This document shows, one piece after another, positions 24,390 through 33,284 of a DNA stretch of 64,000 nt. The notes beneath the pieces were generated by a model. That model ran no database searches. It saw nothing but the letters and a program-made list of their open reading frames with translations, and had not been told where the DNA came from. Each line of letters begins with the position of its first letter. The first letter of the stretch is position 1. The DNA comes from Oceanitalea stevensii (GTDB lineage Bacteria; Actinomycetota; Actinomycetes; Actinomycetales; Actinomycetaceae), in contig NZ_JACSPO010000001.1 of assembly GCF_014837105.1 (NCBI RefSeq), forward strand, positions 208,334 through 272,333, given 5' to 3'. The translations under genes and the position numbers were made by a program.

Positions 24390-25639
24390 GCCAGGCCAGC
24401 CTCTTCGACGCCGAGCCCCTCGCCACCGCGGCGGAGGGCACGGCCGAGCGGGGGCTGGTCGCCTCCGGTCGCGTCCTCGTCGTCGAGGCCGACGGCGGCT
24501 CCCGTGGCAACCCCGGCCCGGCGGGCTACGGCGCGCTCGTCCGCGAGGGCGAGTCCGTCCTCGCCGAGCGGGCCGAGTACCTCGGGGAGTGCTCGAACAA
24601 CGTCGCCGAGTACAGCGGCCTCATCGCCGGCCTGCGGGCGGCCGCCCGGATCGACCCGACGGCGCAGGTGGAGGTCCGGATGGACTCCCGGCTCGTCGTC
24701 GAGCAGATGTCGGGCCGCTGGAAGATCAAGCACGCCGACATGCGGCGCCTCGCCGACGAGGCCCGCGCCATCCTGCCCGCCGGACAGGTCACCTACACCT
24801 GGGTCCCGCGCGCCGAGAACGGCGCCGCCGACGCGCTCGCCAACGCCGTCATGGACTCCCGCGGCACCATCGCCACCGACCACACCGACGGCGCACCGCC
24901 ACCCGGGAGCGCAGGTCCGGTCGACAGCTCAGCTGTGACCGGAGACCCCCTTCCCGCCGACAGCTCAGCTGTGACCGGAGACCCCCTTCCCGCCGACAGC
25001 TCAGTTGTTACTGGGAGCCTCCCCGCCTCCTCCGACGACGACGACGACGAGGAGCCGCCGGTCCCCGACGTCGACACGGAGGCGCCCTCGCTCGCGGACC
25101 CCGACGCGATCACCCTCGTCCTCGTCAGCCCGGGCTGGACCCCGCGCGACGGCGAGGAGGACCCCGAGCTCACCGACGAGGGGATGGAGCTGGCGGGTGC
25201 CGCGGCCGCCGTCGTCGACACGATCGGCTTCACGCTGTGGCCGCACCTGGCCCGTCCGAGCGTGCTCCTCGCCTCCCCGCTCGTGCGGGCCCAGCAGACC
25301 GCCGAGCTCATCAGCGAGGTCGCCGACCTCGGCATCCCCACCGTCGACGACGACTTCGCCGCCGCCGCGCCCGGCGAGTCCCGCGCGGAGGTCGCGGTGC
25401 GCGTCGAGCGGGCGCTGGCCCGGCTGGACGAGACCTGCGGCGGCTGCACGGTCGTCGTCGCCGCCCACGCCGACGTCATCGCCGCGGTCATCGGCACGGT
25501 CGTCGAGGCACCCACCGAGGCCTGGGACGTGTTCCGCATCGCGCCCGGCACGATCAGCGTCGTGCGCCGGTGGAGCGGACGCGGCGAGGTCCACGTCATG
25601 GGCTGCCCGGCGCAGCTGGTGGGCACCGAGGTCGGCTAG
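24386..25639 (+). CDS. RNase HI / histidine-phosphatase fusion with degenerate phosphatase site
   Basis: A 417-residue fusion resembling mycobacterial Rv2228c. The N-terminal RNase HI part keeps all acidic residues: Asp in EADGGSRGNPGP, Glu in NNVAEYSG, Asp in RMDSRLVV and Asp in GAADALAN. A disordered, repeat-containing linker with an acidic run follows. The C-terminal part has the histidine-phosphatase fold, but the catalytic RHG is replaced by SPG in VLVSPGWTP; the later His in AAHADVI remains. RNase H activity is expected, phosphatase activity doubtful. rnpB begins ten bases downstream. Confidence 0.88.
   Translation: MSQASLFDAEPLATAAEGTAERGLVASGRVLVVEADGGSRGNPGPAGYGALVREGESVLAERAEYLGECSNNVAEYSGLIAGLRAAARIDPTAQVEVRMDSRLVVEQMSGRWKIKHADMRRLADEARAILPAGQVTYTWVPRAENGAADALANAVMDSRGTIATDHTDGAPPPGSAGPVDSSAVTGDPLPADSSAVTGDPLPADSSVVTGSLPASSDDDDDEEPPVPDVDTEAPSLADPDAITLVLVSPGWTPRDGEEDPELTDEGMELAGAAAAVVDTIGFTLWPHLARPSVLLASPLVRAQQTAELISEVADLGIPTVDDDFAAAAPGESRAEVAVRVERALARLDETCGGCTVVVAAHADVIAAVIGTVVEAPTEAWDVFRIAPGTISVVRRWSGRGEVHVMGCPAQLVGTEVG
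24922..25016 (+). repeat. In-frame 36-bp tandem repeat in the fusion linker
   Basis: Two identical 36-bp units (24922-24957, 24958-24993) and a diverged third (from 24994) encode a 12-residue repeat, SSAVTGDPLPAD. Each unit contains the palindrome ACAGCTCAGCTGT. The junction word CGCCGACAGC also opens the intergenic repeat units at 11766-12026 and appears, inverted, at 52036-52129. Confidence 0.85.
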
Positions 25640-25648
25640 ACTCGGCGG

Positions 25649-26033
25649 GCGGATGAGTCGGCCAGGCGGTCGCGGCGCCCCTCGGGGCGACGAGGAACGT
25701 CCGGGCTCCGCAGAGCAGGGTGGTGGGTAACGCCCACCCGGGGTGACCCGCGGGACAGTGCCACAGAAAGTAGACCGCCGTCGCAGCCTCCGGGCCGCGG
25801 CGGTAAGGGTGAAAGGGTGGTGTAAGAGACCACCAGCGTGCCGGGTGACCGGTGCGGCTAGGTAAACCCCACCCGGAGCAAGACCAGACAGCAGGCGCCT
25901 GAGGGCTGCTCGCCCGAGCCTGCGGGTAGGTCGCTGGAGGCGTGCGGCAACGTACGTCGTAGATGGATGGCCGCCACCGCGGACCGGCAACGGGCCGCGG
26001 GACAGAACCCGGCGTACCGGCCGACTCATCCGC
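25649..26033 (+). ncRNA. rnpB: RNase P RNA (bacterial type A)
   Basis: The catalytic RNA of RNase P, which trims tRNA precursors. Ends pair over GCGGATGAGTCGGCC (25649-25663) and its complement at 26019-26033, forming helix P1. Conserved elements include GAGGAACGTCCGGGCTCC, GGTAACGCCCACCC, ACAGTGCCACAGAAA and the 3' GACAGAACCCGGCGTACCGG. The size, about 385 bases, fits actinobacteria, as does the location after the RNase H/phosphatase gene. Confidence 0.95.
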
Positions 26034-26064
26034 CCTGCGGGCCGGTCCGCGACCACGCAGCGAC

Positions 26065-26106
26065 GCGTCGTCCACAGGTCTCCCCCGTGCTCGCGTCGTC
26101 CACAGG
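26065..26106. repeat. Direct repeat of a DnaA-box-like 14-mer
   Basis: GCGTCGTCCACAGG occurs at 26065-26078 and again at 26093-26106. The inner TCGTCCACA differs by one base from the actinobacterial DnaA box TTGTCCACA. It lies in the gap between rnpB and a lipoprotein gene; the function is not known. Confidence 0.5.
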
Positions 26107-26193
26107 CCGCGCTCCGGCGGCCACGCGCGTCGGCGGGCCGCGACATCCTGGGTCTCACCGGCGGTCTGTCCGCCGTGATCCGCAGGAGGTCCC

Positions 26194-26862
26194 ATGCGAG
26201 TCCGCCCAGCCACCGTCACGGTCATCGCCCTCGTGCTCGTGCTCGCCGGGTGCGGTCCCGGACCCGAGCCCCCGTCGGAACCGCCGTCCCCGACGTCGAG
26301 CCCGAGCCTCAGCGTCGAGCCGCCCACGACTCCGCAGCCAGAGCCGGACACCGCCGCCGGTCCCGAGGGGCCGACCCTGCCGCCGGAGCTCGCCGCACGC
26401 ATGCCGCCCGAGGAGGAGATCGACGGCCTGGTCCTGGAGGCCGAGGCGGCCTACGTCGACCACCGTGCGGCGTACGACGCCGCGGCGAGCACGGGGTTCA
26501 CCGACCCCGACCTGGTCGAGACGCTCTTCGCCACGGCCACCGGTGACGTCCTCGACGCCCTGGAGGCGGAGGCCACCGCCCTCGCCGGGGTCGGCCGGGT
26601 GGTGGACGGTCGCGCCGAGGTGCTCGGCACGGAGCTGCACTCACTCCTCGTGCCGGAGGAGGACGGCACGGGGTTCGGTGTCGCGCTCGGCGTGTGCCTC
26701 CACATCGAGGGCGCCCTGGAGGAGAGCGACGGCTCCGTGGTCTACGAGCTCGACGGCGAACCGGTCCATCTCGTCGTGCGGCTCACCGTGCACGAGGGGA
26801 CCTGGCGCGTGGCCACCCAGAGCGTCCAGGAGGGCCCGTGCCCCGAGGGACTCGGTCCGTGA
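26194..26862 (+). CDS. Putative lipoprotein, unknown function
   Basis: A 222-residue exported lipoprotein: a short basic start, a hydrophobic segment and lipobox LAGC with the modified cysteine near residue 20, followed by a 45-residue Pro/Ser/Thr linker and an acidic globular domain. The globular part ends in VVRLTVHEGTWRVATQSVQEG, a strand pair seen in many NTF2-like lipoproteins. CAGGAGG precedes the ATG. I do not recognise a specific family. Confidence 0.75.
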   Translation: MRVRPATVTVIALVLVLAGCGPGPEPPSEPPSPTSSPSLSVEPPTTPQPEPDTAAGPEGPTLPPELAARMPPEEEIDGLVLEAEAAYVDHRAAYDAAASTGFTDPDLVETLFATATGDVLDALEAEATALAGVGRVVDGRAEVLGTELHSLLVPEEDGTGFGVALGVCLHIEGALEESDGSVVYELDGEPVHLVVRLTVHEGTWRVATQSVQEGPCPEGLGP

Positions 26863-27000
26863 CCGCGGTGGGTGCTGCAGTGAGCGGGACGCTCGGCCGT
26901 CGTGGTCCGCGCGCCGCACGCGCGCCGCGCTGCGGGCGCGCGACGGCACGCACCCGCGACTACCGTCGACCACGAGCACCGCCTGGACCGGGGAGGAGAC

Positions 27001-27510
27001 ATGCGCACGGACCTCGTCCAGGACGCCGCAGCGACCGTGGTCGCCGGCGTGGGCGCCTCCTGGGTGATGAACCGGACGACGACCGCCTTCCAGTCACGGC
27101 AGTCCGCGGAGTCGAGGCGACGGGAGGAGGAGGCGAGCAGCGACGTCGCCTACGCGGCGCTCGTGCAGCAGGCTGCGGGCCTCGTCGGCAGACGGCTCAG
27201 CCAGGGGGCGGCGGAGCGGCTCGGCCTCGCCTTCCACTACGCCATGGGGACGGTCCTCGTCCCCGGCTACGTCCTCCTGCGCCGTCGGCTCGGGCTGCGG
27301 CCGGTGGCGGCGGGGCTCACCCTGGGCCTGTCCGTCTCCGTCGTCGTCGACGAGGTCGCCAACCCGCTCGTGGGCTCCGCGGCGCCGCCTCAGGACTACC
27401 CGCTCGCGTCGCACCTGAGAGGGCTGGTCGGGCACATCGCCTTCGGGCTCGCCGTGCCCGCGCTCTACGAGGCGACCACAGCGGTGCTCCGCCGGCTCAG
27501 GCGTCCTTGA
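27001..27510 (+). CDS. Putative membrane protein, DUF1440-like
   Basis: A 169-residue protein with amphipathic and hydrophobic helices: an N-terminal VVAGVGASWVMNRTTT, later AFHYAMGTVLVPGYVLL, VAAGLTLGLSVSVVVDEV and the C-terminal GHIAFGLAVPALYEAT. The overall pattern resembles the DUF1440/YagU-type inner-membrane proteins, without certainty. GGGAGGAG lies just before the ATG at 27001. Its 3' end overlaps the convergent methyltransferase gene by 14 bases. Confidence 0.65.
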   Translation: MRTDLVQDAAATVVAGVGASWVMNRTTTAFQSRQSAESRRREEEASSDVAYAALVQQAAGLVGRRLSQGAAERLGLAFHYAMGTVLVPGYVLLRRRLGLRPVAAGLTLGLSVSVVVDEVANPLVGSAAPPQDYPLASHLRGLVGHIAFGLAVPALYEATTAVLRRLRRP

Positions 27511-28402
27511 CGGCGGTGATGCTGTAGGTGGTGGGCACCTTCTGCCGCACCGGTTCGGGGAAGGCCCAGTCCGGCCCGACCGGCTCCATGAGCGGGTGCC
27601 CGAGCCACGGGCACGTCTGCTGCTCCCCGAAGCTCGTGAGGCACAGGCCCGCACCCAGCAGCGCCTCGATGACCTCGCTGAGGGAGTGCGGGTACTCGTA
27701 GGTGCGCGGGTGGGCGATCGCGCGGTCGTCACCGGTGTAGGACGTCTCCTCGTCCCACACCTGCGCCAGCCCGGTGGGGAAGTAGCGGTAGCGCACCTCG
27801 AGGAGGTCGTCGCGTGCGTCGTCGAGCGTGTAGAGCATCGGGTGCCCGTCCCGGACGAAGAACGTGCCGCCCGGGCGCAGCAGCCGGGCGACGCTGCTCG
27901 CCCACGCCGTGAGGTCGCGCAGCCACGTGAGCACGCCGATGCTCGTGTAGACGACGTCGAAGTCGGCCGTGACGGCGTCGGCCGCGTGCTGGGCGTCCGC
28001 CTCGACGAAGGTGGCCTCCAGCCCGCAGCGGTCGGCCAGGTCGCGCGCGATCTCCAGGCTGCGCGGGGACAGGTCGACGCCGGTGACCCGGGCTCCGAGC
28101 CGGGCGAGCGACAGCGTGTCCGTGCCGACGTGGCACTGGAGGTGCACGACGTCCAGGCCGCGCACCGTGCCGCCCGGCAGGTGCGGCCCGAGGATGGCGA
28201 GGTCGTCGCGGGCGACGTCGCTGATCCGCTGCGGGTCGGCGACGAAGCCGGGAAGGTCGTACATCGCGGAGGCGGCGTGGATGTCGGCGCGGTCGTCCCA
28301 GTTGGCCCGGTTGGCGAGCAGGGCGTCCTCGGGATCGACGCCGACGTCAGCGCCCGCCAGGGCGTCGGAGGGCCGGTCGCCGGCCGGCGGCAAGGTGCTC
28401 AT
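27497..28402 (-). CDS. Class I SAM-dependent methyltransferase
   Basis: A 301-residue methyltransferase. SAM-binding motif I is LDVVHLQCHVGTDTLSLAR with motif II around VTGVDLSPRSLEIA, and YTSIGVLTWL and LLRPGGTFFVRDGHP follow in the expected order. The substrate is not predictable. The ATG at 28402 is seven bases after TACCGT, consistent with a leaderless transcript. It overlaps the convergent gene at its 3' end. Confidence 0.87.
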   Translation of the reverse strand: MSTLPPAGDRPSDALAGADVGVDPEDALLANRANWDDRADIHAASAMYDLPGFVADPQRISDVARDDLAILGPHLPGGTVRGLDVVHLQCHVGTDTLSLARLGARVTGVDLSPRSLEIARDLADRCGLEATFVEADAQHAADAVTADFDVVYTSIGVLTWLRDLTAWASSVARLLRPGGTFFVRDGHPMLYTLDDARDDLLEVRYRYFPTGLAQVWDEETSYTGDDRAIAHPRTYEYPHSLSEVIEALLGAGLCLTSFGEQQTCPWLGHPLMEPVGPDWAFPEPVRQKVPTTYSITAVKDA

Positions 28403-28409
28403 CGCCGGG

Positions 28410-28415
28410 ACGGTA
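28410..28415 (-). promoter_or_regulatory. Leaderless -10 element for the methyltransferase
   Basis: TACCGT on the minus strand ends seven bases before the ATG at 28402. Confidence 0.5.
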
Positions 28416-28477
28416 CAGCCACGGTGGCCAGCCACCCAGCGGTTTTCGCCGCCCGGTGGCACAGGCCTCGCACGACC

Positions 28478-29743
28478 TCAGCGCGCACCGGCCGGCGCGG
28501 TGAACCGGGCGAGCGTCACCACGTGCTCGCCAGCGTCGTCGTCCAGCTGCGTCCACGCGAGGAAGGGCCCGCCGCAGACGGTGGTCCCGTCCCCGGGGAC
28601 CGTGGGCAGCGCGCTCACCTCTCCGGTCGCGGGGTCGAAGACGTAGGTCGTGGACGGCCCGTCGGCGGGGGAGGCCGCCCACACGACGCGCTCGGCGCAC
28701 ACCGCGAGCGACCAGGGCACGACGCTCGTCCCAGGCACCGCGAGGAGGCGCTGGACCTCCGGCCCCTCGGTCGTGCCGACGAAGACGTCCGCCTCGTCCG
28801 TCCAGGCGACGACCTCCCCGCCGCCGGCGGCGAGCTCGAGGACCGGGGCGCCGTCGAGCTCCACGAGGGTCCGAGCGTCGCCGCCCGGCGTGACGTGGTC
28901 GATGCTCGTCCCGGCGGCAGGCTCCTGCGCGTCGCCGTCCTCGTCCACGCCGACGACGTCCCTGTCCTCCAGGCGCAGCGTGACCCAGCCGTCGGCGACG
29001 CCGGCGGGCATCGTCGCGAGCTCCGCCTCGACCCGCAGCTCCCCGCCGGACACCGGCACGGACACGAGCCGGGTGCGCAGGGTGCCGTCCTCCCGCGCCT
29101 GCACCGTCTCCCAGCCGACACGGTCCCCGGACGCGGTGAGGCGCGGGTGGCCCGCGAGACCGGCCCGCTCCGTGTCGGGGACCACCTGCTCCGAGCGGGC
29201 CAGGAGCACCGGGGCACCGCCCGCGCTCGCGAACACGCGCCAGTCGGTCGTGCCGACCTGCACGCCCGTGGTCTCGTGCCACGCCGGGGACTCCCCGGCG
29301 AAGGTCCCGCTCACCACCTGCCGGTGCGCGTCGCCGGCGACGAGATCCTCCGTGCTCCCCAGGGGGTCCAGCCCGTCCTCGGTCCACAGGTGCACCGGCG
29401 TCGTGGCGAGCAGCTCGAGCGCGCCGGCGTCGAAGGAGCCGGGGGCGAAGGTCGAGACGAGCACCTCCCCGGACGGGGAGACGGCGCTGGGCGTGACGGT
29501 CGGGTCCTCGCCCTCGCGGTAGGACAGGGTGCGGACGACCTCGACACCGGCCTCGGGGGCGTCCTGCGGCGCCGGGAGGCTCAGCTCGGTGACTGACAGC
29601 GGGGACCCGTCCGGCCCGGAGAAGCCCGACGCGGCCGGCGCCGCGCTCCGCTCCGGGGCGACTGCCGCCGGCTCCGCGCCGTCACAGGCGCTGACAGCGA
29701 GGACGGCGAGCGCCCCCAGGGCCACCAGGCGGTGTCGTGGCAC
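28478..29743 (-). CDS. Putative lipoprotein with beta-propeller-like repeats
   Basis: A 421-residue exported protein with a signal peptide and lipobox VSAC around residue 20. The rest is strand-rich, with recurring blades such as SPSGEVLVSTF, ASGDRVGWETV, AGGGEVVAWTDEADVFVG and CAERVVWAASPADGPSTTYV, pointing to a TolB/WD40-like propeller. No catalytic motif is seen. The GTG start follows a GGGGGAG ribosome site. Binding role at the outer membrane face is inference. Confidence 0.72.
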   Translation of the reverse strand: MPRHRLVALGALAVLAVSACDGAEPAAVAPERSAAPAASGFSGPDGSPLSVTELSLPAPQDAPEAGVEVVRTLSYREGEDPTVTPSAVSPSGEVLVSTFAPGSFDAGALELLATTPVHLWTEDGLDPLGSTEDLVAGDAHRQVVSGTFAGESPAWHETTGVQVGTTDWRVFASAGGAPVLLARSEQVVPDTERAGLAGHPRLTASGDRVGWETVQAREDGTLRTRLVSVPVSGGELRVEAELATMPAGVADGWVTLRLEDRDVVGVDEDGDAQEPAAGTSIDHVTPGGDARTLVELDGAPVLELAAGGGEVVAWTDEADVFVGTTEGPEVQRLLAVPGTSVVPWSLAVCAERVVWAASPADGPSTTYVFDPATGEVSALPTVPGDGTTVCGGPFLAWTQLDDDAGEHVVTLARFTAPAGAR

Positions 29744-29946
29744 GTGCTCCCCCTGTCGTCGGGGCGCCGGCGGCGCCTCATCGGCACAGTAGTGCTGCGA
29801 GCGCGCCGCAGGGGCCGGTTCACGACGGCGGCCTGCAGCCGGCCCACCTCGACGCCGACGGCCGGCGCGGTGCGGGATACGTCCGCGTGGGCGTCCCGCG
29901 CTGTGTCACGATGAGCCGCACCGACCCCCCACCGGCAGGAGCTCAC

Positions 29947-30927
29947 GTGACGAGCGACGTCGCCCACCGCCCCGCCGAGCCGCGCACGGGCTCCCCGGTC
30001 CTCGAGGTCACCGGTCTCGTCCGCCGCTTCGGTGACCTCACCGCCGTCGACGGCGTCTCCTTCCGGATCGCGCCGGGGGAGACCTACGGGCTGCTCGGCC
30101 CCAACGGCGCCGGCAAGACGACGACGATCTCGATGGTCGCCGGCCTCCTCGCGGCCGACGACGGCGAGGTGACCGTGGGCGGGCGCCGCATGGGGCCGCG
30201 GGAGGTGGAGCCCAAGCGCTACCTCGGCCTCGTCCCCCAGGACCTCGCGATCTACCCCGAGCTCACGGCCCGGGAGAACCTCCAGTTCTTCGGGCGCCTC
30301 CACGGCCTGGGCGGCGCGGCCCGCAAGCGCCGCACCGCCGAGGTGCTCGACCTCATCGGCCTCACCGACCGCGCCAAGGACCAGACGAAGGAGTTCTCCG
30401 GCGGGATGAAGCGCCGGCTCAACATCGGCATCGGACTGCTCCACAGCCCCGAGCTCCTCATCCTCGACGAGCCCACCGTGGGCGTGGACCCGCAGTCCCG
30501 CAACGCGATCCTCGAGTCCGTCGAGGCGCTGTCGACCGAGGGCATGGCCGTCCTCTACACGACCCACTACATGGAGGAGGCCGAGCGCCTCTGCGACCGC
30601 ATCGGCATCATCGACGCCGGTCGCATCCAGGCCGAGGGCACCCGCCAGGAGCTCATCCGGATCATCGGTGAGCTCGACGAGATCCGTCTCGTCGGCACCG
30701 GGGACGCCGCCGCCGCGGCCACCGCGCTGCGTGAGCTGCCCGCCGTCGAGAGCGTCGTCGCCGAGGGACGCGCCCTGGTCCTCCACCTGCGCGAGGCCCC
30801 GACGGCGGTGGCCGGGGTCGTCACGACCGCCGGCCGCAGCGGGATGGAGCTGTCGGACGTCGAGATCACGCGCCCCGACCTCGAGTCGGTCTTCCTCCAC
30901 CTCACCGGCAAGGCACTGCGGGACTGA
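29947..30927 (+). CDS. ABC-2 exporter, ATP-binding protein
   Basis: The 326-residue ATPase of an ABC exporter: Walker A GPNGAGKTTT, Q-loop LVPQDLAIYP, signature FSGGMKRRL, Walker B LLILDEPTVGVD and the H-loop TTHYMEEAERL, with a C-terminal extension like DrrA-type drug or antibiotic exporters. I chose GTG at 29947 because CAGGAG stands six bases ahead; ATG at 29911 is an alternative. Two permease genes follow directly, so the three form one transporter. Confidence 0.9.
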   Translation: MTSDVAHRPAEPRTGSPVLEVTGLVRRFGDLTAVDGVSFRIAPGETYGLLGPNGAGKTTTISMVAGLLAADDGEVTVGGRRMGPREVEPKRYLGLVPQDLAIYPELTARENLQFFGRLHGLGGAARKRRTAEVLDLIGLTDRAKDQTKEFSGGMKRRLNIGIGLLHSPELLILDEPTVGVDPQSRNAILESVEALSTEGMAVLYTTHYMEEAERLCDRIGIIDAGRIQAEGTRQELIRIIGELDEIRLVGTGDAAAAATALRELPAVESVVAEGRALVLHLREAPTAVAGVVTTAGRSGMELSDVEITRPDLESVFLHLTGKALRD

Positions 30928-30928
30928 C

Positions 30929-32095
30929 ATGCGACCGCTCCTCACCATGGCCGCCAGCGACCTGCGCCAGCGCGTGCGCGACCGCTCGGTCCTCATCATG
31001 GGCGTGCTCGTGCCGGTGGCCCTCATGTTCGTCATGAACCTCGTCTTCTCCGGCAGCGACGCCCCCGAGCTCGGGGCCGTCACCGTCGCGGCCGCCGTCC
31101 CCGCCGAGGACGAGCTCGCCGCCACCCTCCTCGCCACGCTCGAGGAGATCGAGGACTTCGAGGTGACCGTCGAGCCCGTCGCCGCCGACGACGTGCGTCC
31201 GCTCGCCGAGTCCGGTGACGCGGCGCTCGGGATCGTCGTGCCCGAGGGCTTCGGGGAGGCCGTCACGGCGGGTGAGCCGGTCACGGTCGAGCTCGTCGAG
31301 GGCGACGGCGCGGGGCTGGAGACCGACGTCCTGCTCCTCGTCGTCCGCGGCGTCACCGAGCAGATGACCGCCGGGACCGTCGCCACGCATGCCGGCGCCG
31401 CCGTCGGGCTCCCCGACGAGGCGGTGGGCGAGGTGGGCCGGCAGGTGGCCCAGGCGCCCCCCGCCGTCACGACCGTCGAGGGCACGACGGCGACGGAGCA
31501 GCTGGACCCGGCCGCCACCACCGTGGCCGGGCAGGCCGGCCTGTTCCTCCTGTTCACCGTGGGCTTCGGCGTGCTCGCCCTCGTCAACGAGCGTGAGCAG
31601 GGGACACTCGCGCGGCTGCGGTCGATGCCGATCCGCCCGGGCCTCATCGTCGGGGCCAAGGCGCTGTCGAGCTACGTCCTCGGGGTCGCCTCCACCCTCG
31701 TCCTCCTCACGGCCGGGACGCTGCTGTTCGAGGTGGACTTCGGCTCCGAGCCGGTCGTCCTCGTCCTCGTCCTCAGCGTCGTCGCGGCGGCCACCTCGCT
31801 CATGTTCGTCGTCGCCCGGGTGGCGCGCACCGCCGAGCAGGCCGGGGTCGCGCAGGCGATCCTCGCCGTCGTCCTCGGGATGGCCGGCGGTGCGTTCTTC
31901 CCCATCGCGGCGGGCGGGCTGGCCGCCACGCTCCTCGACCTCAACCCGGTCTCCGCCTTCACCCGCGCGCTCGGCATCACGGCCGGCGGCGGGGGACTGG
32001 CCGACGTCGCCGGGCCGGTGGGCATGATGCTCGCCTTCGCCGCCGTGCTCGCGCTGCTCTCGCGGCTCGTGCCCGACCGCGGGGTGACGTCATGA
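30929..32095 (+). CDS. ABC-2 exporter permease 1
   Basis: A 388-residue membrane protein with one N-terminal transmembrane segment (SVLIMGVLVPVALMFVMNLV), an extracytoplasmic domain of about 170 residues, and five C-terminal segments including LFLLFTVGFGVLALVNERE and LRSMPIRPGLIVGAK, the ABC2_membrane_3 layout. It lies one base after the ATPase stop and overlaps the second permease as ATGA. The cargo is unknown. Confidence 0.88.
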   Translation: MRPLLTMAASDLRQRVRDRSVLIMGVLVPVALMFVMNLVFSGSDAPELGAVTVAAAVPAEDELAATLLATLEEIEDFEVTVEPVAADDVRPLAESGDAALGIVVPEGFGEAVTAGEPVTVELVEGDGAGLETDVLLLVVRGVTEQMTAGTVATHAGAAVGLPDEAVGEVGRQVAQAPPAVTTVEGTTATEQLDPAATTVAGQAGLFLLFTVGFGVLALVNEREQGTLARLRSMPIRPGLIVGAKALSSYVLGVASTLVLLTAGTLLFEVDFGSEPVVLVLVLSVVAAATSLMFVVARVARTAEQAGVAQAILAVVLGMAGGAFFPIAAGGLAATLLDLNPVSAFTRALGITAGGGGLADVAGPVGMMLAFAAVLALLSRLVPDRGVTS

Positions 32096-33255
32096 GGGCG
32101 CCGCTGGCGATCGCCGGCACCGAGCTGCGCCGCTTCGCACGGGACCGCTCGAACATCTTCTTCGCGCTCATCTTCCCGCTGCTCCTCGTCGTCGTCATCG
32201 GGCTGCAGTTCGGCGGCGGCGGACCCTCGGGCCGGGTGGCCCTCACCGGCAGCGGCGGCGAGCTGAGCACCGCGCTCACGGCCGAGCTCACCGACGCCGG
32301 CGGCACGGTGACCGCGACCGACCCCGAGGAGATGCGCGAGCTCGTCGCCCGCGGCCGGGTGGACATCGGCCTGCTCGTCGACGCCGACGCCGAGGAGGCC
32401 TTCGCGGCCGGCGCCCCCGCCGAGGTCGAGCTCATCTCCTCCTCCGACGCCGGCTCCCCGGCGGCCGCCCAGCTCGTGCGCACCGCCCTGCAGACCCTGT
32501 CGCTGGACCGCGCCCAGCTCACCGCTCTGGCCGACGCCGGCGTCCCCGCGGCCGAGGCGGACGCCGCGCTCGCCGAGGCACGGGAGGCGGTGGCCCCGGT
32601 GGAGCTGCGCGCCGTCGACGTCGACGAGATCGCCCAGGAGCTCGGCGGCCTGGGCCAGTTCGACCTCGGCGCCGCGACGATGGTGCTGCTCTTCGTCTTC
32701 CTCTCCACGCTCGGCAGCGCGGTCACCCTCATCCAGTCCCGCCGCCTCGGCGTCCAGGGGCGGGTGCTCGCCGCGCCGGTGTCCGGCGCGCAGGCGATCC
32801 TCGGCCAGGTCCTCGGCCGGTGGGTCATCGCGAGCTTCCAGGGCCTGTACATCATGGTCGCCAGCGTCCTCATCTTCGGCGTCGACTTCGGGGACGTCGG
32901 CCTGGCGCTGCTCATCGTCCTCGTCTTCGGGCTCGTGGCCACGGGCGCGGCCATGGTGCTCGGCTCCCTCATGGACCACGAGGGCGCGGCCAACGGGGTG
33001 TCCGTAGGACTGGGGCTCGTCCTCGCCGCGCTCGGCGGGTGCATGTTCCCCCTCGAGCTCATGCCCGACACCCTGCGCACCGTCGCCCACGCCACCCCGC
33101 ACGCCTGGGGCTACGAGGCCTTCGCCGAGATCCAGCGCCACGACGGCGGCCTGGCCGACATCGCGCCCCAGCTCGGCGTGCTCGCGGCGATGGCCGTGGT
33201 CCTCATCGTGCTCGGCGCCTGGGCGCTGCGCCGCAGCGTCGCCCGGGCCATGTAG
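32092..33255 (+). CDS. ABC-2 exporter permease 2
   Basis: A 387-residue partner of the preceding permease, with the same architecture: N-terminal segment NIFFALIFPLLLVVVIGLQF, a large external domain and C-terminal segments starting MVLLFVFLSTLGSAVTLIQ and ending ALLIVLVFGLVATGA and LGVLAAMAVVLIVLG. Translational coupling (ATGA) with the upstream gene implies a heterodimeric transporter. Cargo unknown. Confidence 0.88.
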   Translation: MRAPLAIAGTELRRFARDRSNIFFALIFPLLLVVVIGLQFGGGGPSGRVALTGSGGELSTALTAELTDAGGTVTATDPEEMRELVARGRVDIGLLVDADAEEAFAAGAPAEVELISSSDAGSPAAAQLVRTALQTLSLDRAQLTALADAGVPAAEADAALAEAREAVAPVELRAVDVDEIAQELGGLGQFDLGAATMVLLFVFLSTLGSAVTLIQSRRLGVQGRVLAAPVSGAQAILGQVLGRWVIASFQGLYIMVASVLIFGVDFGDVGLALLIVLVFGLVATGAAMVLGSLMDHEGAANGVSVGLGLVLAALGGCMFPLELMPDTLRTVAHATPHAWGYEAFAEIQRHDGGLADIAPQLGVLAAMAVVLIVLGAWALRRSVARAM

Positions 33256-33272
33256 CCGGCGCCGGGCCCGCG

Positions 33273-33278
33273 TAGCAT
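33273..33278 (+). promoter_or_regulatory. Leaderless -10 element for the S4 gene
   Basis: TAGCAT ends six bases before the ATG at 33285, just after the permease stop. Confidence 0.55.
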
Positions 33279-33284
33279 CGGTCC

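Noticed and set aside
25649..26033. Small open frames across rnpB
   Set aside because: The region folds as RNase P RNA with matching P1 ends and conserved core; no ribosome sites or protein similarity.
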